Notes under the pieces: generated by a model
What the model was told of the DNA's origin: nothing
Seen by the model: only the letters and a program-made list of their open reading frames with translations
Databases searched by the model: none
Translations under genes and position numbers: made by a program
Shown: piece after piece, positions 12,841-24,078 of the stretch
How the letters are laid out: each line of letters starts with the position of its first letter
Numbering within the stretch: the first letter of the stretch is position 1
From: Sipunculus nudus
Taxonomy: Eukaryota; Annelida; Sipuncula; Golfingiida; Sipunculidae
Assembly (NCBI GenBank): GCA_026874595.1
Contig: CM049307.1
Coordinates: 10,439,579-10,503,578 of the forward strand
Reading direction: 5' to 3'
DNA length: 64,000 nucleotides

Positions 12841-15571
12841 TTTATTCAATTTATCGAATTTTGTTCTCTATTTTTAGCTCAGCTGACTATAAGTCATCTG
12901 AGCTATAGTCGTGGTCCATTGTCCGTCCGTCAGTCTGTCCATCAGTCCGTCCGTAGATGTGGCACGTTTTGAAACCGTAAGACCTAGGAATCCAAAATTC
13001 GGCATAATGTTAGATGTCCCCAAGATCTCCTACCAAGCCGAAAACTGGGTCTTTGTGACTTCGTTCCTTTGAGAAATTAAGGAAAAATCTCAAATTTTTA
13101 TTAAAAACCTATTTTCACACTTCAGGACGGCCTCATATCAAAACCACTCATCTGTTTTTCCTCATATTTACCATAAATATTCCTCTATATATTTCCTATG
13201 TACATGCCAGAAATTATGTCTGTATTATATAATATAAAAAAGTTATGGGCCCAAACATAATGCATTTTGTAAAAAATCAGGAAAGATATTTGTTCACTTA
13301 ACACAAAACATGTTAAAGCTATGGACTTTTTTCCAGTAATATAACTTTAATTAATCAAAATTAAATTGTATACCCAAAATTAGATCAGAATCTTTTAAAT
13401 TTTTTAAAATATTAACAAAAATAAAAAATTGGTACCTTAAATTTTGCCCAACTTTGACCATGGCACGTTTTTTTTTCTGAAAGTACTATGGATTTAATTT
13501 TCACAGCATGTTTTTGTTAGCATTTTGTCTGTTAACACCAAAAATTTGAAACCAGTTGATCAAAAACTGTAGATTTTATTCAAGTTTTCAAGCACCATGT
13601 ATTATATTGTTTACATCTTGCATGAAATCAACTCCCCAGCTTCAGCTCTCAGTTCCTAAAATTTGGTATACAATTAGATGTTTCCAAAATCCCCTACCAT
13701 GCCAAGAATTTGGTCACTAGGACTTAATACCTTCGAGATATTAATGAAAAACTTCATTTTTCCATTAAAAACCCATTGTTACACTGTAAGACTGCCTAAT
13801 ATAAAAACCACTGATCTGACTGTAATCATATATAATATACATATTTTTGTATACATTCTCTATGCACATGCAAAAAATGATGTCAGTATTGCGTAATTGT
13901 TTTAAGTTATGGGCCCAAACATAATGCACTTTGTAAAAAATCAAGAAATATATTTACTCCCTTAACAAGGGGATTGCTGAAGCTAGAGATTTTTTGTCAG
14001 GGATGTAACATTATTTAATCAAGATTCAATTGAATACCCAAAATTAGTTCTGAATTTTTAACATTTTATAAGTTATTAGTATAAATATAAAATTAGTACC
14101 TTAAATTTTGCCCAACTTTGACCATGGCACGTTTGTTTCCTGTGAGCACTGTTGATATAATTTTCAGATCATGCACATATAAGGATTTCAGCTTTGTAGT
14201 TTAGAAAGCTGACAGAAATTGGCCAAAAATTGTAGCTTTTATTAATGTTTTTAGTTCACTCTGTGAACTTATGCCATGGCGCAGCGTCCGCTGTCCACTG
14301 TCAACTGTCCACCGTCCACCGTCTGTTACCAAATATCTCAACAGCCACAGCAGCTACCTTCATGAAACTTTGCAGAATTATTGATCATGGGATGGAGATG
14401 CAAAAATAAGCTTTTGGTGGCGCCACCTATGTTGACCTACTTTCTGCAGGACGAAATGGTCTTTTCAACTTCTTCCAAGATAAGTCATAAAGTATTAATA
14501 TTTTGGCCTTTTATATCATAGTCAACAGTTCCTTAGAAGAAGGGGAATAATTTGTGTGTAAATTCAGTCAGGTCATTTTCAAGATGGTGTCTCTACAGAA
14601 CTTCAAATCGTGTTTAGCGCAAAATATGACAACTTGATGTGTTTCTATACAGGATGTATTGTCTGATACCAAATATCTGAGGAACTGCTGCAGCCTTCAG
14701 TTTCAAATTTCACAGGAATATTGATCATGTGACTGCTGAATGATTTTGACCTGCAGGTGGCGCCACCTGTGTTGACCTACTTTCTACAGGCTGTAATGAT
14801 CTTTTCTGCTTTTTCCAAGATATGTCATAAAGTATTAATATTTTGGCCTTCATATCATAGTCAGCAATTCCTTAAAGGCAGGAGAATAATTTGAGTATAA
14901 ATTCAGTCAAGTCTTTTTCAAGATGGCGTCTTTACAGAACTTCAAATTCTGTCAATTGCAAATATGACAACTTGATGTGTTTCTATATACATGATGTATT
15001 GTCTGTTACCAAATATCTGAGGAACTGCTGCAGCCTTCAGTTTCAAATTTCACAGGAATATTGATCATGTGACTGCTGAATGATTTTGACCCACAGGTGG
15101 CGCCACCTGTGTTGACCTACTTTCTACAGGCTGTAATGTTTTTTTCTGCTTTTTCCAAGATATGTCATAAAGTATTAATATTTTGGTCTTCATATCATAG
15201 TCAGCAGTTCCTTAGAGGAAGGGGATTAATTTTAGTATAAATTCAATTAAGTCTTTTTCAAGATGGCGTCTCTACAGAACTTCAAATTCTGTCAATTGCA
15301 AATATGACAACTTGATGTGTTTCTATACATGATGTATTTACCGTTACCAAATATCTGAGGAACTGCTGCAGCCTTCAGTTTCAAATTTCACAGGAATATT
15401 GATCATGTGACTGCTGAATGATTTTGACCTGCAGGTGGCGCCACATGTGTTGACCTACTTTCTACAGGCTGTAATGATCTTTTCTGCTTTTTCCAAGATA
15501 TGTCATAAAGTATAAATACTTTGGCTTTCATATCATAGTCAACAGTTACTAGGAGAAAGGGAAATAATAAT

Positions 15572-17627
15572 TGTATCCGCCAAAACAGAGTTTTGTGGAT
15601 ACTTTGTTTTCAGCTGCACGCCGCCGCCACCGCCGCCGCGGCGTAGGTGTCCGGAGAACTCCTCCGTAACCGCTGGGCGGAATTTTAAGAAACCCGGCAT
15701 TATGTTTGGGTCACATGTGAACTGCTGCGCCCCGATTTTGTTTTGACCTCTGACCTTTCCTCTGCGCTCTGCGTCCGTTTGTGCGTCTGTTTCCACACAT
15801 AAACCCACATATCTCGGGAACCGTTTTACCAATCAGGAAAATTTTTTTGCACAAATGTAGCCCTTGGAGAGCTTTATAACATACACAAAAAATGGTGGCG
15901 CCACCTGCAACCATGTTTGCACAGTGTCCATCTGTTTGTCGGCCTTGGGTAAAAATCACTCATATCTCTGCAGTGACTTGACTAATTCACCTGAAATTCG
16001 GCATGCGTATACATCCTGGATAGCTTTTCTGATTTTATGACAGGTGGCGCCACCTACATTCACGTTTACGCTGCAGACATCCAAGCTCATATCTCGGGAA
16101 CCGTTTGACCGATCAGGAAAATTTTTTGCACAAATGTAGCCCTTGGAGAGCTTTATAACATACACAAAAAATGGTGGCGCCACCTGCAACCATGTTTGCA
16201 CAGTGTCCATCTGTTCGTCTGCCTTGGGTAAAAATCACTCATATCTCTGCAGTGACTTGACTAATTCACCTGACATTCGGCATGCGTATACATCCTGGAT
16301 AGCTTTTCTGATTTTATGACAGGTGGCGCCACCTACATTCACGTTTACGCTGCAGACATCCAAGCTCATATCTCGGGAACCGTTTGACCGATCAGGAAAA
16401 TTTTTTGCACAAATGTAGCCCTTGGAGAGCTTTATAACATACACAAAAAATGGTGGCGCCACCTGCAACCATGTTTGCACAGTGTCCATCTGTTCGTCTG
16501 CCTTGGGTTAAAATCATTCATGTTTCGGCAGTGATTTGACATATCTGCCTAGAATTTTGCAGGTTTATACATCCCCGACAGCTCTCTTGATTTTATGACA
16601 GGTGGCGCCACCTACTTTCTAGTTTATGCAGCAGACATCCAAGCTCATATCTCGGGAACCGTTTGACCGATTGGGCCAAAATTTTGCATGTGTATAGATC
16701 TCACATAGCTCTTTATCATAAGCAAAACTGGTGGTGCCATCCGCAGCCATTTTTGCACAGCTTCTGTTTGTTTGTCTGCCATGGGATAAAATCACTCATA
16801 TCTCGGCAGTGGTTTGACATATCTGCCTTAAATTTTTTCAGGTTTATACATCCCCGACAGCTCTCTTGATTTCAAACAAACAGAAGCTGTGCAAAAATGG
16901 CTGCGGATGGCACCACCTGCATTCTAGTTTATGCAGCAGACATCCAAGCTCATATCTTGGGAACCGTTTGACCGATTGGGCCAAAGTTTTGCATGTGTAT
17001 AGATCTCACATAGCTCTTTATCATAAGCAAAACTGGTGGTGCCATCCGCAGCCATTTTTGCACAGCTTCTGTTTGTTTGTCTGCCATGGGATAAAATCAC
17101 TCATATCTCGGCAGTGGTTTGACATATCTGCCTTAAATTTTTTCAGGTTTATACATCCCCGACAGCTCTCTTGATTTTATGACAGGTGGCACCACCTGCA
17201 TTCTAGTTTATGCAGCAGACATCCAAGCTCATATCTTGGGAACCGTTTGACCGATTGGGCCAAAGTTTTGCATGTGTATAGTTCTCACATAGCTCTTTAT
17301 CATACGCAAAACTGGTGGCGTCACCTGCAAACATTCTTGCTCAGCGTCCATCTGTTTGTCTGCCACGGGCTAAAATCACTCATATACATGTAGTGGTTTG
17401 ACTTATCTGCCTTAAATTTTGCATATATATACAACTTGGACGGCTTTCTGGATTTTGTGGTGGGGGGGGGGGGCAACCTACATACACAATTTGGCTGCAG
17501 ACATCCATGCTAATATGCAACACTTCACTCTATTTCCCCTTGCCACTCGATCCATGCCTCACTTCACCCGTTCCACTTTGATTTAGGTGGATACATGTAG
17601 TCGCTTGTCGACTGCCCGTATTCTAGT
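15572..17627 (+). mobile_element. HINE/Helitron-like element D1, 2.06 kb
   Basis: D1 starts TGTATCCGCCAAAAC and ends with a mutated inverted copy TTTAGGTGGATAC (near 17582), then the hairpin AGTCG-CTTGT-CGACT (17599-17613), then CCCGTATTCTAGT. It combines a CTAG end preceded by a hairpin (Helitron-like) with subterminal inverted repeats (Helentron/HINE-like). Element C around it gives an internal reference: removing D1 restores AATAAT+TTGAGTATAAATT, the canonical C sequence, so insertion was between two Ts without duplication. The interior is a tandem array with GGTGGCGCCACC cores alternately about 149 and 130 bp apart (15894, 16043, 16173, 16322, 16452). A GCC-rich patch lies near 15617. Confidence 0.75.
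15894..17330 (+). repeat. 279-bp dimeric tandem array inside D1
   Basis: Two half-units of about 130 and 149 bp alternate, each ending in a GGTGGCGCCACC core or variant, giving a 279-bp period. Conserved phrases are CATATCTCGGGAACCGTTTGACC and GGCATGCGTATACATCCTGG (quoted in parts). The left copies are almost identical; the right ones have GGTGGTGCCA or GGTGGCACCACC cores. One segment at 16874-16917 is inverted. Reverse-strand open frames in this array repeat with the period and are not genes. Confidence 0.85.
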
Positions 17628-18972
17628 TTGAGTATAAATTCAGTCAAGTCATTTTCAAGATGGCATATCTACGGAACTTCAAATTGTGACAATTGCAAAA
17701 TTTGACAACTTGATGTGTTTCCAAACATGATGTATTGTCTGTTACCAAATATCTTAGGTACTGCTGCAGCCTTCAGTTTCACAGGAATATTGATCATGTG
17801 ACTGCTTAATGATTTTGACCTGCAGGTGGCGCTACTTTCAGCAGGCTGTAATGGTCTTTTCCGCTTTTATCCATAATATGTCATTAAGTATTTATTTGTT
17901 ATAATCTGCCAAAATAGAGTCTCCTCTGAGACTCTTGGACTGATCTTTCTGAAACATTTTTTTAATCACCTGCCAAAATGCACAGTAATTCACAGAGTGA
18001 ACATTAGACCCCTGGGTCTGTTGTTATGATACCATGTCAGACCTTGGCTCTCTGCAGCCCCTCTTGAGTCACCTGTACGTTGACCTTGTTGAACTTTCAG
18101 CAAATTATGCATGCTTGAGGTGAGACATACACTGGGGCAGCCAGGCAGCTTATGGACAGCCACAGTTGATCCAGGTGTCCAACCCAACTCATCTAGTAGT
18201 TTTGACCAACAACATAACAATAAACAATAAATAAATCAATTTTTATTGTTTTTTAATAACAAATTAAAGAAAAATAGAAAAGGAATTTGTTAGTGTATAA
18301 TAACAGGAAATTAACTTGCAGTTACTGATGATATAAGAATCTTGTATTGATGGATAGAATGTCACATATTCCATATATCACCATGCAGTCACCTATGGTA
18401 TTTTTCAGTTCAATTTTAATGATAAAAAAGTAAATCATAATATTCATTACTAATCATTAGGGATCATATGAAGGAAATTAATGATAGACAAAGATGCAGT
18501 TGATAATATTAATCTAGATTTCTACTGTGTCTAGTGTGTACATTGATGTGAAATTAGTCCAAAATGAATATATTACATTTATTTTTTTAATATAAATAAA
18601 AGCCATAAAACCAGATACTTATGATCATTATTTAAATGTGTGAATTTGGTATATTCTGGATTCTCAACATCATTGTTTGGTGAAAACTGAATAAATACCA
18701 GACATGGTGCGAATACTTTGCAATTGTATTTAAATACGAATATTAATATGTACTCCATTATAAAATTTTTTGCATAAAGTATGGGAATTCAGGTAAAAAT
18801 GAAAGAATATGAATACCAGTGCAAATACTTTCAAAATGTATTCAAGAATGCATTCATGAATATATTCTTTAATAATATTTTAATAATAATTTCAGTTATA
18901 TTTCATTTTAAAAAATCATACGATTCTCTTATTATTTTTAATAAAAATTATATTTGGGACAATATTTGTAAT

Positions 18973-21393
18973 TTTTAGCTCAGCTGACTTTCAGCCATGC
19001 TGGGCTATAGCGATGGGTCTTTGTCCGGCGTCCTTCCGTCTGTCCGGCCGGCCGTCCGTCCGTTAGCAGGGCACAAATCGTAACCATAAGGGCTAGGGCC
19101 ATGAACCCTATGCAGTCTAAGAGGTTCTAAAAAGATCTCCTTGCAAACCTGAAATTAGGTCACTGCGACCTATATTCTCGAAGTTATGGGGTGTGTTTGC
19201 ACCCCCCAGAAATAATTCTTTTAGCCAAAATTTTCATCCCAAACCTTCCATCTTTCACATACAGCACACCTACCAACAGGGGAAGAACCATAATTATTTT
19301 GAGGTCACAAGGTCAAAGGTCAAGGTCACAGAACCAACTTCTTTGAAAAGCCTCAGGATGCATTTTAAGCCAAACCTTTCATCCCCATTCTTTGATCTTT
19401 CACATATAGCTCACCTACTAAGTGGGAGAAGAATCCTATAGATGTTGAGGTCACAAGGTCAAAGGTCAGGGTCACAGGATCCACTTCTATGAAAAGGTTG
19501 TGGACACGTTTCAAGCTAGACCTTTCATTCCAAACCTTTCAGCACTGATATCGCTTCTCTGCCAACAGGGGAAAAGACCTGTTGATTTTGAGGTCAAAGG
19601 TCAAGTTCACAGCACCCTCTTCTTGCGTGGAGTCATTTTCAGCAAACTTTTCAATCTATACTTTCCATCTGTCATATATGGCTTACCTACCAATAGGAGA
19701 AGAAGCCTATTGATGTTGAGTTCAAAAGGTCAAAGGTCAAGGTTACAATATTGTTCTAAATGCTTGTGAACATATTTCAATTGAAACTGTTCAACCCAAA
19801 TCTTCAGTCTTTCACATATGCCACATCTATGCATCACTGAATTTGATTCAAACTTCATATTTATGGGTCTTTTTGCATGAAGAAATAACAAATTGATATT
19901 GTGGTCAGCTGGTCAGGAGGTTAAAGGTTGCAGGTCTAAGTTATTCACTCATTGGTTGCCAAGTAATTACACCCGGCCAGATGTAAGTGGTTAGTAGTTA
20001 CCCATCATTTAGAAAGAATCCAGTTGATATGTGGGCAAAAGGCCAAGGTCATAGGTCAGGGATGTTCACAATAACTTATTCTGTAGACCATCTCTATTTT
20101 TCTTGTTTTCTTGTATATATAACCATATGGCACTCACAACTGGTACATCTCACTATGTGCCCATAATTGTCAGTGACACTTGTGATATATGACTCCCTTT
20201 TGTATCAGCTCATGGAGTGATAAGGATATATCATTAGTGCATAACAAAAACACTGTTGCCGGAATGCTTTGGCCAGGCATTAAGACTATGAGAGTTAAGT
20301 GTTAAGTTTAGCTACTGATTTATAAAATGATGGGAACATTTTGCAGTTTATATCATGGAATCATAGCAATAAACTTAGTTTTCTAGATATCTGAATATTA
20401 TTATACAAATCATCAGATATACCAGCAAGTGTTTGTTCTGATAATATGTGGGTCTGTACCTGGATTTAGGATGGCTTTATTTGATTACAAGACTCTTAGT
20501 GATGCTTTCTGCATTTCTTTTCTTTTAGGTTTTGCAGTTTACCTACCCTGCTGACCCCATTGAATAGCAAGCTGATAATTGGACTTGCACTTTTTACATT
20601 TGCATGTTCATAAATCTGATATGAGAGCTCTCCAACCTGATCATGCCTTTTGAATTGTTTTGGACATTCATAACTGTTTTATTCTTTTAAGCAATTGCTA
20701 CAAGTTTAGTGTCTTATTGGAGGATGTGTGACTTGTCAGAAAACCATTATGTCTGCCAGGTAGCCATTTTAGAAATCCTTTTACCAGGACAGTTTCTGTG
20801 ATTTTTTTATGATGTTTGGTCCCTTTTAGAGGATGTTTGTTGTTCAATTTCCGACCTGTCAGAAATCCAATATGGCCACCAGGACGCCATCTTTAAATTC
20901 CTTTAGAACATATTATCTCAAGAACTATAAAAGTGAATGCAGTGGGATGTATATTAATGTAATCTTGCATTGGGTCAAAGATTTCTTAATAAATATGACC
21001 ATCATTTATGAAAGCTCAGTACAGCTGGCTTGTATTGAATAAAAATTAATATGGAAGCACCCGTTTCACAATAACTCTTGCATGGATTTCCTTGATCTTT
21101 TGCTATATTTTGATCTTATATGTGGCCTGTGTGGTATTCCTTTGAGACTGAAAGGTATCGAGCAAGCTGTGGGATTAGTTCCTGATAGCTCAACAACCAT
21201 ACATTTCGCCTCAGACCATCATTCACTATGTTTTAACCAGACATATATGATAAGAATTTATGGCAATGTAGAAAGTTTAAACAAAATAGGCATATAGGTT
21301 CTGCAACAATTTTACTAGAAGTTGTGAATTGCAGCCCATGATGTCGCAGGTCATGCTTGGCAGCTGAGCGTCATGACTCATGGGTCACTTGTT
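18973..21393 (+). mobile_element. HINE-like element F, about 2.4 kb
   Basis: The 5' end is TTTTTAGCTCAGCTGACTTTC and the 3' end CAGCTGAGCG (21361-21370), palindrome TGACTCATGGGTCA (21373-21386) and CTTGTT. The start matches A (GGGCACAAATCGTAACC), but the interior has units of about 120-130 bp with GAGGTCAAAGGTCAAGGTCACA, quoted as GGTCAAAGGTCAAGGTCACA, at about 19300, 19450, 19590 and 19725. No GGTGGCGCCACC core was seen in this copy. The GGTCAAAGGTCA repeats resemble nuclear-receptor half sites, probably by chance of the repeat. Confidence 0.6.
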
Positions 21394-21817
21394 TTAATAA
21401 ATAGTTAAACTCTTATATTATATGTTCTGCTTATAAGTTATATTGCCAAGTCAAAATCTGTGTGACAATAGTACTCCATTTGTTAATAAAATAAATTAAA
21501 TCAATCCTCTTCCCTGTCTCCAAAGGTACTATCAAAATCATAATAAGCTAAACAACAACAACTCATAATACAGCTTATATTTATTACCACACTAAACCAG
21601 AATGTGCCTCATTTTAAATTCATATTTTTTTTATCATATATAACAGCTGAGCGCCGTGACCCATAGGTCCCTTGTTTAGACCTCTAAGGATGCTGTCATC
21701 TGTTAACGTGGCACAAATTGTAACAACTGGACCTAGAATCTTCATTCTTGTCATGCAAGGAGGCCTATAGATATTGACCATTAAGTGTTTTTATTAGTAT
21801 CTGCAGACTGGTATTTT

Positions 21818-22960
21818 TGTATCCGCCAAAATGAAGTTTTGCGGATACTATGTTTTTGACCGGGTTCCGCCGCCGCGTTTGTTTCTGGAAAACTCCTCTG
21901 AGACTACTGGATCAATTATCGAGTCACATGTGAACTGGTGCCTAACCAATTTGCGTTGATCTCTGACCTTTGCTCTCTGCCCAGCGTCCATTTGTGCATC
22001 TGTTTCCACACATAAACCCTCATATCTGGGGAACCGTTTGACCGATCAGGAAAATTTTTTATACAAATGTAGCCCTTGGATAGCTTTATAACATACACAA
22101 AAAGGTGGCGCCACCTGCAACCATGTTTGCACAGTGTCCATCTGTTCATCTGCCTTGGGTTAAAATCACTCATATCTCTGTAGTGAATTGACTTATTCAC
22201 TTGAAATTCGGCATGCGTATACATCCTTGATAGCTTTCTTGATTTTTGACAGGTGGCGCAACCTACGTTCACGCTGCAGACATCCAAGCTCATATCTCGG
22301 GAACCGTTTGACCAATCAGGACAAAATTTTGTGTATAGATCTCGCATAGTTCTTTCTCATACGCAAAACGAGTGGCGCCACCTGCAACCATTTTTGCACA
22401 GCGTCCGTCTGTTTGTCTGCCATGGGATAATATCACTCATATCTCGGCAGTGGTTTGACATATCTGCCTAAAATTTTACAGTTTTATACATCCTGGACAG
22501 CTTTCTTGATTTTATGACAGGTGGCGCCACCTACATTCTAATTTACGCTGCAGACATCCAAGCTCATATCTCGGGAAACGTTTGACCGATGGGCCAAAAT
22601 TTTGCATGTGTATGGATCTCACATAGATCTTTATCATACACAAAACTGGAGGGGCCGCCTGCAACCCTTTTTTCATAGCGTCTGTCTGTTTGTCTGCCGT
22701 GGGCTAAAATCACTCATATACATGTAGTGGTTTGACTTTTCTGCCTATTTTTCGCATATGTATACAACTTGGACAGCTTTCTGGATTTGTGGTAGGTGGC
22801 ACAACCTACATACACATTTAGGCTGCAGACATCCATGCTAATATGCAACATACCTCACTCTATTTCCCCTTGCCACGTACTCAATCCATGCCTCACACCA
22901 CCTATTCCACTCTGATTTTGGCGGATACATGTAGTCGCTTTAGACTACCCGTATTCTAGT
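21818..22960 (+). mobile_element. HINE/Helitron-like element D2, 1.14 kb
   Basis: D2 starts TGTATCCGCCAAAATG. It ends with the intact inverted copy TTTTGGCGGATACA (22916-22929), the perfect hairpin GTAGTC-GCTTTA-GACTAC (22931-22948) and CCCGTATTCTAGT. It is the same family as D1 with fewer internal units (cores or variants near 22104, 22250, 22371, 22520 and 22795). It sits in a T-run of an A unit just after CTGCAGACTGG, again consistent with T/T insertion. Confidence 0.75.
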
Positions 22961-24078
22961 TTTTAAAGTTAACGCATTTTTTTCTGTGTTTGAGATATAT
23001 AAATACAGACACAATCTTGGCCTGTTGGTGAATCTGTTTGATGCTTCAGTTGAATGGGTATATACTACCATTCTGATGATAAAATTTCCTTTTGCGAATC
23101 TCTTCCCAGTCAGCTGAGCGTCATGACCCATGGGTCACTTGTTCTCTATTTTTTTAGGCCTTCTAATGAAGCAGTTCAGTGGTAAATAGGGCACAAACCG
23201 TTACCGTTATACCTAGAAACTTCTAACTCTTTATCGAGAGAGGTCTGGGGCAAACCTTAAAAGAAAGCTGAAATTAGGTCATGGTGACCTATATTCTATG
23301 AACAACCGGCTGAAAATCAGTTTTTGAGTGCCAAGTGAGTCAGACAGGGTACAAATTGTATCCGTAAGGTCTGGAATCTTCTGACACAATACCCAGGGAA
23401 GTCCTGGGAATTTTCTTGTACTCTCCTTGCACATCTGAAATAAGGTCATTATGACCTTTAATCTGCAAGACACGGGACAATTTTTGAGCACCCTAAAAGA
23501 CAGATTTGCATGATTGGTTACAGTTGGACCTAAAAACTAAGATCCAGGGAGGTTCCTGTAAAATTCCTTGGAAATCTGAAATAATATCACTGTGACCTAT
23601 ATTCTGCGAACTATGTGGAAGAACATGATTTTAGCACTATTAGTAAAATGAGCACAAATTGTAACTTAACACCTAGGGAATTCCTGGTAAAATCTTCTTG
23701 ATACCCTAAAGAAGGTCACTGTAACCTTATTTCTAAGGGCTATAGGCAAAAAGCATAATATTGAACATTCTTTAAGTCATACTACCCATTGTTCAAAGTT
23801 CTTTATCAAATATTTGTCACCGGATCATAACATCAATAATTAATAGTTGCATGCGTCAGTTGTAAAATTTTGCTGAGAGCATAGCCCATGGGCCACTTGT
23901 TCATTTTTTTCTACCCTCTGTTGACGTGGAATATTTTGGTAAAAAAAAACCCCAGCATTTTCAATTCATTCATTCTCCACTAATTTGATTTGATCAAATG
24001 AAAAATTTACTACTTTTTACTTTTCCCTTCCTTTGCACCCTGAAAAACACCAGATACTAATTAAGCGTAAGAAATCGT

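Larger units (their letters stand above)
14250..18024 (+). mobile_element. HINE-like element C, interrupted by D1
   Basis: The 5' end contains GTTCACTCTGTGAAC (14254-14268), itself a 6-bp-stem hairpin. The exact complement of its first 14 bases, TTCACAGAGTGAAC, lies at 17989-18002. It is followed by the palindrome AGACCC-CT-GGGTCT (18006-18019) and GTTGTT. Inside are about 340-bp tandem units with GGAACTGCTGCAGCCTTCAG, TATTGATCATGTGACTGC and GGTGGCGCCACC (cores at 14416, 14756, 15096 and near 15434). D1 splits the fourth unit, and the unit resumes at 17628 with TTGAGTATAAATTCAGTC. No protein is encoded. Confidence 0.75.
12873..21676 (+). mobile_element. HINE-like element B2, interrupted by C and F
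   Basis: The 5' end is TAGCTCAG..CTGAGCTA at about 12875, with the B-type start GGCACGTTTTGAAACCG. Two B units follow (12960-13620 and about 13620-14249). Element C interrupts at 14250 within the phrase ATTAATGTTT. The B sequence resumes at about 18025 with CCATGTCAG, matching B1, where ATTCATGTTTTC runs straight into CACCATGTCAAG. Element F then interrupts at 18973-21393. The 3' end is CAGCTGAGC (from 21653), then GACCCATAGGTC, then CCTTGTT. Confidence 0.6.
11162..23143 (+). mobile_element. HINE-like element A1, interrupted by B2 and D2
   Basis: A1 begins TTAGCTCAGCTGACTG immediately after the end of B1. It ends with AGTCAGCTGAGC (23108-23119), the 14-bp palindrome TGACCCATGGGTCA (23124-23137) and CTTGTT. 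Between 11162 and 12872 there are five tandem units of about 340 bp. Each holds GGGCACAAATCGTAAC, TATTGATCATGAG and a GGTGGCGCCACC core or variant. The unit sequence is cut at about 12872 (TTGTTCTCTATTTT) and resumes at about 21677 (TAGACCTCTAAGGATG), exactly where the canonical unit should continue, so B2 is an insertion. D2 interrupts the remaining part at 21818. Confidence 0.65.
7806..23901 (+). mobile_element. Outer HINE A0 holding the nested element block
   Basis: A diverged A-type 5' end (TTTTTTAGCTCAGATTACTTTCAG, given in pieces: TTTTTTAGCTCAG at about 7806) and one A unit with GGTGGCGCCACC at 8133-8144 are interrupted at about 8171. After the inner elements end at about 23143, A-type unit sequence resumes with GGGCACAAACCGTTACCG. 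It closes with a decayed 3' end at about 23871-23901, where the palindrome GCCCATGGGC (23884-23893) precedes CACTTGTT. The simplest reading is one A element split by later insertions of B1 and A1. The outer join is inferred from unit order, so it is less certain than the inner ones. Confidence 0.5.

Noticed and set aside
15711-16489. Reverse-strand open frames that repeat nearly the same 84-residue sequence
   Set aside because: They follow the 279-bp period of the D1 tandem array and shift with its indels. There is no start context, domain or splice site.
15560-17640. D1 as a cut-and-paste DNA transposon because of its inverted ends
   Set aside because: The 3' inverted copy is not at the very end but is followed by a hairpin and CTAGT, and the empty site shows no target duplication.
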